Below, one piece after another: positions 36,369 to 44,349 of a DNA stretch of 64,000 bases; the first letter of the stretch is position 1; each line of letters starts with the position of its first letter. The position numbers and the translations under genes are program-made. Origin of the DNA: Blastomonas sp. AAP53 (GTDB lineage: Bacteria > Pseudomonadota > Alphaproteobacteria > Sphingomonadales > Sphingomonadaceae); NCBI RefSeq assembly GCF_000331245.1, contig NZ_ANFZ01000007.1, positions 38,544-102,543 of the forward strand, given 5' to 3'. The notes below the pieces were generated by a model. It saw only the letters and a list, made by a program, of their open reading frames with translations. It searched no databases and had not been told where the DNA came from.

Positions 36369-36893
36369 GGTACTTTTCCCCTTCGTTGCGGAAACAAGAG
36401 CCCGCGTTTTATCGACACCCTAGAGACTCTGGCAAGACATATTTCTTGCACTCGCGCGGGAAGGACACGCCGCAAGGCCCGACCCCTATCCCCCGCACCC
36501 TTGGGAGACATGCATATAGCCGGTTTGCCAGGGGCCGAAAAGAGGATAAAATGCGGTTACCACGCAGGGCATAGTGCAGGTGCGAACGGCGCCGCAAAAC
36601 GCCCCGTCCTTCGCCTCATGCTCGCCCGCAATCCTCGATACGCACGGTCGATCAAGCCTATTTCATTGCCGCAACACGGCATTTCACAACGATGTCGCCC
36701 GCCGCTGCAGACCGCCAGGCAGCCGCTCTGGCGGTCAGATCCGGCAACCTGCGCGCCCTTTGCGCTGTCCCGTTCCTGTACCGGCGGGGCGGCTCTCATG
36801 CCTTGCGAATCATCGGCTTGACCCCACGGCCTGATCTATGCGAGCCCCGCCGAAATCCTGGACGCCAATGTCCGATCATCAGGGAATGGCTTT
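36369..36893. other. 525 bp gap upstream of the aldo/keto reductase
   Basis: No gene is supported here: open frames exist on both strands, but none has a ribosome-binding site plus a recognisable product. It must hold the promoter of the lipoprotein gene (minus) near 36380-36450 and that of the reductase (plus) near its right end. No repeat or RNA was recognised. Confidence 0.5.
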
Positions 36894-37883
36894 GTGACCA
36901 CGCGCTTCATCAACACCCGTCCGCTCAATGCGATAGGCCTTGGCTGCATGTCGCTCAGCTGGGGCTATGGCACCCTGCCCCCGCGCGATACCGCGACCGC
37001 GCTGCTCAACCGGGCGCTGGATTTGGGCTATGACCATCTCGACACCGCCAATATCTATGGCCTGGGGCATAACGAGACGCTGATCGGCGAGGCGCTCAAG
37101 GGGCGTCGACGCGAATTCTTCCTGGCGACCAAGATGGGCATCGTCATCGAGGGCGAAAAGCGCGGAATCAGCTGCCGCCCCGAGGCCATCCGCCGCTGCA
37201 TCGATGAATCGCTGACCCGGCTGCAGACCGACCATGTCGACCTGTATTACATGCATCGCCGCGACCGCGACGTGCCGATCGAGGAATCGGTGGGCGCGAT
37301 GGCCGATCTGGTCAAGGCCGGCAAGATCGGCAGCATCGGCCTGTCCGAAATGTCGGCAGACACGCTGCGGCGCGCGGCCGCCGAGCACCCGATTGCCGCG
37401 ATGCAGACCGAATATTCGCCCTGGACGCGCGAGCCCGAAATCGCCGTGCTCGAGGCCTGCCGCGACCTGGGCACCACCTTCGTCGCGTTTTCGCCGGTCG
37501 CGCGCGGGGTGCTGGCCAATGGCGTGCGCGATATCGATGCGCTCGATGAAAAGGACCTTCGCCGCACGATGCCGCGCTTCAACGCCGACAACTGGCAGGT
37601 CAATCGCGCGCTGGTCGACGCATTCTGCGACATTGCCGCCGAACTGGAGGTGACCCCGGCCCAGCTATCGCTTGCCTGGGTGCTCTCGCGCGGCGAGCAT
37701 ATCGTCGCCATCCCCGGCACCGCATCGATCGCGCATCTGGAAGAGAATTTCGCGCGCGCAGACTGGACCATCCCTGCCGACGCTGCCGAACGGATCGACG
37801 CGCTGATCAACGAGCGCACCGTCGCCGGCCCCCGCTATGGCGAGATCATGCAGCGGACGATCGATACGGAGATGTTTGGCTGA
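36894..37883 (+). CDS. Aldo/keto reductase
   Basis: A 329-residue NADPH-dependent (beta/alpha)8 reductase with a probable GTG start at 36894 and AGGGA upstream. The catalytic tetrad is visible: HLDTANIYGLGHNE (Asp, Tyr), FLATKMG (Lys) and DLYYMHRRD (His). The cofactor-binding end is FSPVARGVLANG and IPGTASIAHLEENF. It resembles the AKR13/YakC group. The substrate is not predictable. tRNA-Pro lies downstream on the opposite strand. Confidence 0.92.
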   Translation: MTTRFINTRPLNAIGLGCMSLSWGYGTLPPRDTATALLNRALDLGYDHLDTANIYGLGHNETLIGEALKGRRREFFLATKMGIVIEGEKRGISCRPEAIRRCIDESLTRLQTDHVDLYYMHRRDRDVPIEESVGAMADLVKAGKIGSIGLSEMSADTLRRAAAEHPIAAMQTEYSPWTREPEIAVLEACRDLGTTFVAFSPVARGVLANGVRDIDALDEKDLRRTMPRFNADNWQVNRALVDAFCDIAAELEVTPAQLSLAWVLSRGEHIVAIPGTASIAHLEENFARADWTIPADAAERIDALINERTVAGPRYGEIMQRTIDTEMFG

Positions 37884-37957
37884 AACAGATGTCTGGCTGA
37901 CAATGGTGTCTGGCTGGACATGCCCTGCGGTCATCTTGATCGCAGGGGTTTGAAAAT

Positions 37958-38034
37958 TGGTCGGGACGAGAGGATTCGAACCTCCGACCCCCACACCCCC
38001 AGTGTGATGCGCTACCAGGCTGCGCTACGTCCCG
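37958..38034 (-). tRNA. tRNA-Pro (GGG)
   Basis: The minus strand folds as a normal tRNA: acceptor CGGGACG/CGTCCCG, D-arm GCGC...GCGC with CCTGGTA, anticodon stem TCACA/TGTGG around loop CTGGGGG (anticodon GGG), and T-arm with GGTTCGAATCC. CCA is encoded (TGG at 37958-37960 on the plus strand). The downstream DNA shows no integrase trace. Confidence 0.96.
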
Positions 38035-38243
38035 ACCGGTCCATCGCCGCGCCGCGGCGGATGGGAAGCGCGCCTATATGGGCATGGAACGCGATTGGCA
38101 AGCCCGTCCTGCACGCCTGTGTGCCAAAGCCAAGATCAATTGCCTTGCGCTGCCGATGATGATAGGCGCGCCCATCGCTGCGACCGGGTTTTTTGAGCCG
38201 GCTCGCTCCTGGCCATCTCTTCAGACATTCGGAATTTATCGAC

Positions 38244-38570
38244 ATGGATTCGACACTATTGCTTGCACTGGCCGCTGCCGCACCTGGCGCCGCTCCGGCC
38301 TGGACCCAGCTTTTGATGTTCGTGCCACTGCTGCTGATCTTCTACTTTCTGATCATCCGTCCGCAGCAGCGCCAGATGAAGGCGCACAAGGCCAAGATCG
38401 AAGCGGTCAAGCGCGGCGATCAGGTGATCACCGGTGGCGGCCTGGTCGGCAAGGTGACCAAGGTCGACGACGCCTATGTCGAAATCGACCTGGGCGGCGC
38501 CAAGGTGCGCGCGGTCAAGGCGACGATCAGCGACGTCATCCTGCCCGGCGGCGCGCCCGCCAACGATTGA
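38244..38570 (+). CDS. yajC: Preprotein translocase subunit YajC
   Basis: A 108-residue protein starting at ATG 38244. The single membrane helix (LLMFVPLLLIFYFLIIRPQQRQ) ends in the conserved RPQQ motif, followed by a cytoplasmic domain with VKRGDQVITGGGLVGKV. YajC associates with SecDF-YidC. It lies 116 bp upstream of secD, the normal order. Confidence 0.96.
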   Translation: MDSTLLLALAAAAPGAAPAWTQLLMFVPLLLIFYFLIIRPQQRQMKAHKAKIEAVKRGDQVITGGGLVGKVTKVDDAYVEIDLGGAKVRAVKATISDVILPGGAPAND

Positions 38571-38686
38571 GCTACCGCCTTGCCGCCTGATGCGCGCATG
38601 AATATATGGCGCGCACATCCGGCCCGCGCCCAACTGGCCCGCCTTCTGGCGATGCCCGGGTTCGCACTGCCAAGGAAGCCTTGAGA

Positions 38687-40291
38687 ATGCTAGATTTTCC
38701 GCGCTGGAAAACGATCTCCACTGCCCTGCTGCTCGCATTTGGCGTGCTGTTGGCGATCCCCAGCCTGCTGCCTGCCAACGTGGCGACATATTATCCGTCG
38801 TTCCTGCCGCAGGCCAAGATCAACCTGGGGCTCGATCTGCAGGGCGGCAGCCACATTCTGCTGGAGGGCGACCCCAAGGATGTGGCGGCGCAGCGTCTGC
38901 AGAACATGGAAGAAACGGTGCGGGCAGCGATGCGCAACGCCAAGCCGCGGATCGGCATCGGCGATATCTCGCGTGAGGGCGGCGCTCTTTCGTTTCTCGT
39001 GCGCGATGTCTCGCAGGTGGATGCCGCGCGGGAAGCCATTCTGCCACTGACCAGCGGTGCGGGCCTGACCGGACAGCGCGACTGGGATATCGAGGTCCGC
39101 GACACCAGCCGCATCGTGCTGACGCCGACCGAGGCGGGCCTTACCGAAGCACTCGACCAGGCGATGGAAACCGCGACCGAAGTCGTGCGCAAGCGTATCG
39201 ACGAACTGGGCACGCGCGAACCCACCATCATCCGCCAGGGCGACAACCGCATCGTGGTGCAGGTGCCCGGGCTCGACGATCCCGAGGCACTGAAGGAACT
39301 GCTGGGTCAGACCGCCGAACTGGAATTCAAGCTGGTCGATCAGAACGCCAGCCCCGAAGATATCGCAGCCGGTCGTGCGCCGGTGGGCAGCGAGATCGTG
39401 CCCTACCCGACCAACCCTGCCGGCGGCACGCCGATTGCCGTGCGCCGGCTGGGCGGCATTCGCGGCGACAAGCTGACCAACGCGCAGCAGAGCTTTGACC
39501 AGCAGACCAACGAGGCGGTCGTCACGATCACCTTCGATCGCGAGGGCGGCACCCGCTTTGCCCGGCTGACGCAGGAAAATGTCAACAAGCCCTTTGCCAT
39601 CATCCTCGACGGCGAGGTGCTGTCGGCACCCAATATCAACGAGCCGATCCTGGGCGGTACCGCGCAGATTTCGGGCAGCTTCACGACCGAAAGCGCCAAT
39701 CAGTTGGCGATCGCGCTGCGCTCCGGCGCGCTTCCGGTCGAGCTCAAGGTGGTCGAGGAACGCTCGGTCGGTCCCGATCTAGGTACCGAATCGATCCAGT
39801 CGGGCCTGCTGGCAGGCGCGGTGGGGACCATCGCCGTTCTCGCCTTCATGGTCGTGACCTATGGCCGGTTCGGCGTGTATGCCAACATTGCTCTGGTGCT
39901 CAACATCCTGCTGATCCTGGGCATCATGGCGCTGATGAACGCCACGCTGACGCTGCCGGGTATTGCAGGCTTTGTGCTGACCATCGGCGCGGCAGTAGAC
40001 GCCAACGTTCTGATCAACGAGCGCATCCGCGAGGAGCGCAAGAACGGCAGGCGGATCATCCAGGCGATCGAGGTGGGTTACACCGAAGCATCGCGCGCCA
40101 TTTATGATGCCAATATCACCAACGTTATCGCGGCGGTGCTGCTGTTCCTGTTCGGATCGGGTCCGGTGCGCGGTTTTGCGGTGGTGCTGATGATCGGTAT
40201 CGTCACCTCGGTCTGGACTGCCGTGTATGTGACCCGCATGTTTGTCGCCATCTGGCTGAAGCGCGAACGTCCGCGCGAACTCGTAATTTAA
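38687..40291 (+). CDS. secD: Protein translocase subunit SecD
   Basis: A 534-residue protein starting at ATG 38687 (AAGGA upstream). One N-terminal membrane helix and the large periplasmic P1 domain are followed by five C-terminal helices. Conserved segments are INLGLDLQGGSHILLEGD, VQVPGLDDPEALKELLGQTA and the helix cluster with AAVDANVLINERIREE. SecD uses the proton gradient to finish export through SecYEG. It precedes secF by 14 bp. Confidence 0.97.
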   Translation: MLDFPRWKTISTALLLAFGVLLAIPSLLPANVATYYPSFLPQAKINLGLDLQGGSHILLEGDPKDVAAQRLQNMEETVRAAMRNAKPRIGIGDISREGGALSFLVRDVSQVDAAREAILPLTSGAGLTGQRDWDIEVRDTSRIVLTPTEAGLTEALDQAMETATEVVRKRIDELGTREPTIIRQGDNRIVVQVPGLDDPEALKELLGQTAELEFKLVDQNASPEDIAAGRAPVGSEIVPYPTNPAGGTPIAVRRLGGIRGDKLTNAQQSFDQQTNEAVVTITFDREGGTRFARLTQENVNKPFAIILDGEVLSAPNINEPILGGTAQISGSFTTESANQLAIALRSGALPVELKVVEERSVGPDLGTESIQSGLLAGAVGTIAVLAFMVVTYGRFGVYANIALVLNILLILGIMALMNATLTLPGIAGFVLTIGAAVDANVLINERIREERKNGRRIIQAIEVGYTEASRAIYDANITNVIAAVLLFLFGSGPVRGFAVVLMIGIVTSVWTAVYVTRMFVAIWLKRERPRELVI

Positions 40292-40305
40292 CAAGGCTCG
40301 ATCGC

Positions 40306-41295
40306 ATGAAGCTCATCAAGCTCGTACCGGACGATACCAACTTCCGCTTTCTGCGCTGGCGCAAGCTGGCGATGACGATCAGCCTGATCTCGATCATCGC
40401 CTCGATCGTGCTGGTCGGAGTGCGCGGCCTGAACCTGGGCGTCGATTTTGTCGGCGGCCAGATGATCCAGGTAACCTTCGACAAGGTGGCAGAGGCGCCC
40501 GTGAGCGGCCTGCGCGATGATATCGAGGCGCTCAATCTGGGCGAATCGACCATCCAGCGCTTCGGCCAGCCCAATCAGGTCTCGGTCCGCATGCGGCTGG
40601 CTGGCGACAATGTCGATGAGGTCAACGCCGTCACCAGTCGCGTCACGCAGATGATCACCAAGGAATATGCCGCGCAAGGCGCCCGCATCGACGGGGTTGA
40701 TTCGGTGTCCGGCAAGGTTTCGGGCGAACTGCTTTCCACCGGCGTGTATTCACTGGTGTTCGCGATGCTGGCGATCGCCATCTATATCTGGTTCCGCTTC
40801 GAATGGCAGTTCGGCGTCGCTGCGCTGTTTGCGCTGTTCCATGACGTGACCCTGACCTTCGGTTTTTTCGCGCTGACCCAGCTCGAATTCAACCTCAACA
40901 TTGTCGCGGCGCTGCTTACCATCATCGGCTATTCGCTCAATGACACGATCGTGGTGTTCGACCGCGTGCGTGAAAATCTGCGCAAGTACCGCAAGATGGA
41001 CATGATCTCGCTGCTCGATCTTTCGACCAACGAGACACTGTCGCGCACGGTGATGACCACGCTGACCATGCTGATCGCGCTGATGGCGCTGTTGCTGATC
41101 GGCCCGGGCGTGATCTTCGGCTTTACCGCTGCCATGACGCTGGGCCTGTTCGTCGGATCATATTCGTCGGTCTATATGGCCAACCCCATTCTTGTCTGGC
41201 TGGGCGTGGGACCGCACAGCTTCGTGCCGCAGCAGACCGATGCCGAGAGGGCGGCAGCCAAGCTGAAGGAAGGCATCGGCGGCGCGAAGCCCTGA
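40306..41295 (+). CDS. secF: Protein translocase subunit SecF
   Basis: A 329-residue partner of SecD with six predicted helices. It shows GVDFVGGQMIQVTF, the RND-type GYSLNDTIVVFDRVRENLRKYR segment and SVYMANPILVWLG. It follows secD in the same operon and is followed by the Mth938-like gene 15 bp downstream. Confidence 0.97.
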   Translation: MKLIKLVPDDTNFRFLRWRKLAMTISLISIIASIVLVGVRGLNLGVDFVGGQMIQVTFDKVAEAPVSGLRDDIEALNLGESTIQRFGQPNQVSVRMRLAGDNVDEVNAVTSRVTQMITKEYAAQGARIDGVDSVSGKVSGELLSTGVYSLVFAMLAIAIYIWFRFEWQFGVAALFALFHDVTLTFGFFALTQLEFNLNIVAALLTIIGYSLNDTIVVFDRVRENLRKYRKMDMISLLDLSTNETLSRTVMTTLTMLIALMALLLIGPGVIFGFTAAMTLGLFVGSYSSVYMANPILVWLGVGPHSFVPQQTDAERAAAKLKEGIGGAKP

Positions 41296-41310
41296 TGGCA
41301 GGCTTGATCG

Positions 41311-41703
41311 ATGGCTGAGTTCAATCAGGATCCTCGCGCGTCCGGCCCGGTGATTACCGGCTTTACAGCTCGCGGGTTCAAGCTCGACGGCGACAATCTG
41401 GGCCCGCGTCGGGTCGATTCCAGCCTGGTGCTGACCCCGGTGTCGGCAATGCCCTGGGATGCGCCAGCGCTCGATGCGCTGGGGATCGAGGACATGGCAC
41501 ATGTCCTGGCGCTGGAGCCTGTGCCCGAATTCCTGCTGCTGGGCACCGGCTCCGCCCTCGCCCACCCCCCGCGCGCGCTCATTCGCGCCATGGAAGCCCA
41601 TGGCATCGGGGTCGAGGTGATGGACAGCCGCGCTGCGGCGCGTGCCTGGGGCATCCTGAGGTCCGAAGACCGCTGGATCGCCGCCGCGATCATGGGGCTG
41701 TAG
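41311..41703 (+). CDS. Mth938-like (NDUFAF3/DUF498) domain protein
   Basis: A 130-residue single-domain protein. The ITGFTARGFKLDG start, PVPEFLLLGTG core and IGVEVMDSRAAARAWGIL end match the Mth938-like fold, whose mitochondrial relative NDUFAF3 is a complex I assembly factor. The gene is commonly found after secDF in alphaproteobacteria, as here. A role in respiratory complex assembly is inferred by homology only. Confidence 0.88.
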   Translation: MAEFNQDPRASGPVITGFTARGFKLDGDNLGPRRVDSSLVLTPVSAMPWDAPALDALGIEDMAHVLALEPVPEFLLLGTGSALAHPPRALIRAMEAHGIGVEVMDSRAAARAWGILRSEDRWIAAAIMGL

Positions 41704-41827
41704 CCCCCTTCGCCACATCGTGAGTGCATCAGGGCGCGGTGCGCCTGCTGCCACGCCGCCTCCCGGCGGCAACGAACCGTCATCGCGTGCGTTCAGTCGA
41801 GCAAGCGCGCACGAAACGGGGGCAGGT

Positions 41828-42640
41828 ATGGCAAGGACACGATCAAACAAGGCGCAGGAGCCTGCGCTCGATGAGCTCGCCGACGTCACCACCGCACTTC
41901 TCTACCGAGCGATCAGCCGGTCCGGGCGTCACGAACTGGCACGCTCCTTCTCGGCTCTTTGGTGGTCCGGCGTTGGGGCCGGGCTGGCCATCAGCCTGTC
42001 GATCCTCTGCAAGGGCATGTTGACCGCGCTGGTACCTGATACCGCGTGGGCGCCTGCCGTCACCAACCTGGGTTATTCGGTCGGCTTTCTCGTCGTCATC
42101 ATGGGGCGGATGCAGCTGTTCACCGAGAACACGGTGACACCCATCCTGCCGCTGCTGGCCTATCCCTCGATCGGCCGGCTCGCGCAGACGGCCCGGCTCT
42201 GGTCGATCGTGTTCCTGGCCAACATGACCGGGTGCCTGCTCGCCGCCCTTCTGATGGTGTATGGCGGCATCATTCCACCCCTGCAGATGCAGGGCGTGCT
42301 GGATGTGTCGCGCCATTATGCCGACGTCGCTCCGATGAACCATCTGCTGTGGGGCATGCCGGCCGGGTTCATGATCGCGGCGCTCGTGTGGATGCTGCCC
42401 CGGATCGAGAGCGCCGGCGAAGTGCTGATGATCATGCTGGTGACCTACATGATCGGCCTGGGCGGCTTTTCGCATGTGGTGGCGGGTTCGACCGAACTGT
42501 TCATCGTGATGCTGAAAGGCGAGATCGGACTGGTCGAGGTGGTCGCTGGCGGCATCATCCCCGCCTTGTTCGGAAATGTCATCGGCGGCACGGTCATCTT
42601 TGCGGCGTTGGCTTATGCCCAGGTTCGCGAAGAAATCTGA
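41828..42640 (+). CDS. Formate/nitrite transporter family membrane protein
   Basis: A 270-residue protein; ATG 41828 is preferred over an in-frame GTG at 41720 because the extra N-terminal stretch is unlike the family. Six hydrophobic segments are visible, e.g. ALWWSGVGAGLAISLSILCKG, LGYSVGFLVVIMGRMQLF, IVFLANMTGCLLAALLMVYG and EVLMIMLVTYMIGLGGFSHVVAG. The FTENT and GGFSHVVAGSTE motifs place it in the FNT/YfdC-like group of anion channels. Whether it carries formate, nitrite or another ion is unknown. Confidence 0.87.
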   Translation: MARTRSNKAQEPALDELADVTTALLYRAISRSGRHELARSFSALWWSGVGAGLAISLSILCKGMLTALVPDTAWAPAVTNLGYSVGFLVVIMGRMQLFTENTVTPILPLLAYPSIGRLAQTARLWSIVFLANMTGCLLAALLMVYGGIIPPLQMQGVLDVSRHYADVAPMNHLLWGMPAGFMIAALVWMLPRIESAGEVLMIMLVTYMIGLGGFSHVVAGSTELFIVMLKGEIGLVEVVAGGIIPALFGNVIGGTVIFAALAYAQVREEI

Positions 42641-42780
42641 TCGCTCGCTCCATCGCCAGCGTCCCAACGGTTCGTCTTGTTCCGCTTGCTGCGCTATTCA
42701 AGGGCTTTTAGACAGTCGTTTGGCGATGCGGCGGGCTCGCCTGGTTTTTGTCCGCTGCTTCCTGTCTGACGAGAGTGTCG

Positions 42781-43782
42781 ATGGATCGAATCGTAAGTGC
42801 AGGTGCCATTTTCCGGAAAGACGCATGGCTTGGCTATGGCCTTGCCGTGCTGTCGTTTGCGGTTGCGCTGTTCATCCGCCTCGAACTGCAGGGCACGCTT
42901 CCGCCCGGATTTCCCTACCTCACATTCTTTCCGGCCGTCATCCTGACGACTTTTCTGGCCGGCTTATGGCCCGGGATAGCCTGCGCGACACTGTGCGGGA
43001 TTGCCTCGCTGTATTTTTTCATACCCCCGTCGGACTCGTTCGCCATCGATGGGGCAAGCAGCATCGCCATCGGCTTTTACATCTTCATCGTCACCGTGGA
43101 CATCGCGCTCATCCACTTCATGCACCGCGCTGCAGACCGCCTGATGGCGCGCAAGCAGGTCATGGAAAGCCTTTATGACCAGCAGCGCACCATGTTTCAG
43201 GAACTGCAGCACCGCGTTGCCAACAACATGACCTTTGTCGCTGCGCTGCTCCACCTGCAAAAGCGCAACATCACCGCCGACCCGGCATCGGCCATCAACG
43301 CGCTTGATGAGGCGCAGAGCCGGATCGAGACGATGTCGCGCATCCACCGCAGACTTTACGATCCTGCTTCGGTCGATCTTCCGGTAGCGGAGTATTTTCA
43401 GGAAATCTGTTCGGACCTGTTGCAGGCCACTGGCGCGCGGAACATCGTGTGCATGGTGGACATGCCTGCGGTACGACTGGATATCGCCCGGCTGACCACC
43501 CTGTCGTTGCTGGTGACCGAACTGGTGACGAACAGCCTGAAGCACGCCTTTACCGACGACGGCGGCACGATATCACTGAAACTCGAGCGTCTGAGCCCTG
43601 ACAGGCTGGCGCTCACCGTCAGCGACAATGGTCGCGGAATGCAGCACGGCGTCGATACTGTCGCGAACAAGGGCCTTGGCACGCGCATCATCCAGTCGCT
43701 GGCGGCGCAGCTGGGCGGCGAGGTGAAGGCTTTGACCGGGCTGCGCAACGGCGTGGCATGGCAGCTGGAGTTTTCCGCCTGA
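42781..43782 (+). CDS. HWE/HisKA_2-type sensor histidine kinase with DUF4118-like sensor
   Basis: A 333-residue kinase starting at ATG 42781. Residues ~12-110 form a four-helix membrane region (DUF4118-like, with FPYLTFFPAVILTTFLAGLWPG). The phospho-acceptor is H144 in FQELQHRVANNMTFVAALLHLQKR, the HisKA_2 type. The ATPase domain has TELVTNSLKHAF, VSDNGRGM and GLGTRII. No response regulator gene is adjacent. Kinases of this group often act through PhyR/single-domain regulators in the alphaproteobacterial general stress response; this link is an inference. Confidence 0.9.
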   Translation: MDRIVSAGAIFRKDAWLGYGLAVLSFAVALFIRLELQGTLPPGFPYLTFFPAVILTTFLAGLWPGIACATLCGIASLYFFIPPSDSFAIDGASSIAIGFYIFIVTVDIALIHFMHRAADRLMARKQVMESLYDQQRTMFQELQHRVANNMTFVAALLHLQKRNITADPASAINALDEAQSRIETMSRIHRRLYDPASVDLPVAEYFQEICSDLLQATGARNIVCMVDMPAVRLDIARLTTLSLLVTELVTNSLKHAFTDDGGTISLKLERLSPDRLALTVSDNGRGMQHGVDTVANKGLGTRIIQSLAAQLGGEVKALTGLRNGVAWQLEFSA

Positions 43783-43800
43783 CCGGCGCCTGCGCGTCGG

Positions 43801-44244
43801 TCAACCCGCCAGGGCGGGGTCGCAAGCGGCAGCAGGCTCGATCGCATCGGCCAGCGTGATCTGATCCAGGACCACGGCGGTCTCGTCGCGCACCTTGAGC
43901 ATCAGCGCGCGCAAGCGACACGCATCTTCCGCCAGACAGTTCTTGCACTTCTCGTAAGCATAGCGGCTGGCGCAGGGGACCAGAGCCAGCGACCCGCTGG
44001 TCATTCGGACGATATCGCCATAGCGAATGTCGATCGGCGGCAGCCCCAGCTCATAACCGCCGTCCTTGCCGCGCTGCGAGTGCACCAGCCCGGCCCGTGC
44101 CATTTCCGACAGGATGACGGTCAGGAATTTGGGCGGAATGTTCTGCGCTGCGGCTATCTCATCCAGATGCACCAACCCCTCGCCGTAACGATCGGCAAGG
44201 TGCTGCAAGGCGCGGATGGTGTATCGGACTTTCTGGCTCAGCAT
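43801..44244 (-). CDS. Rrf2 family transcriptional regulator
   Basis: A 147-residue protein starting at ATG 44244; the frame extends to 44307, but MLSQKVRYTIRALQHLADR is the typical family start. The winged helix contains IAAAQNIPPKFLTVILSEMARAGLVHSQRGKDGGYELG. Four cysteines follow in the pattern C-x8-C-x2-C-x5-C (CASRYAYEKCKNCLAEDAC), suitable for an Fe-S cluster, so it may sense iron, redox or NO. It stands alone; PBP1a ends 105 bp upstream on the same strand. Confidence 0.92.
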   Translation of the reverse strand: MLSQKVRYTIRALQHLADRYGEGLVHLDEIAAAQNIPPKFLTVILSEMARAGLVHSQRGKDGGYELGLPPIDIRYGDIVRMTSGSLALVPCASRYAYEKCKNCLAEDACRLRALMLKVRDETAVVLDQITLADAIEPAAACDPALAG

Positions 44245-44349
44245 GTCCCGAACGCTGATACGCACGATGCGCCGAATTTTCAATGCAATTGGTAGAGTGA
44301 CCGGCAAGCGGGCCTATATCGCGAGGCGACCGCCGCGTTCAGCCCCCAA

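Noticed and set aside
35961..36821. 286-codon plus-strand frame over the lipoprotein gene
   Set aside because: It reads the repeat DNA of the minus-strand lipoprotein as Ser/Phe/Gly repeats and crosses its terminator.
37958..38034. tRNA-Pro considered as an integration site
   Set aside because: No integrase trace or duplicated tRNA end flanks it; the neighbours are the usual core genes.
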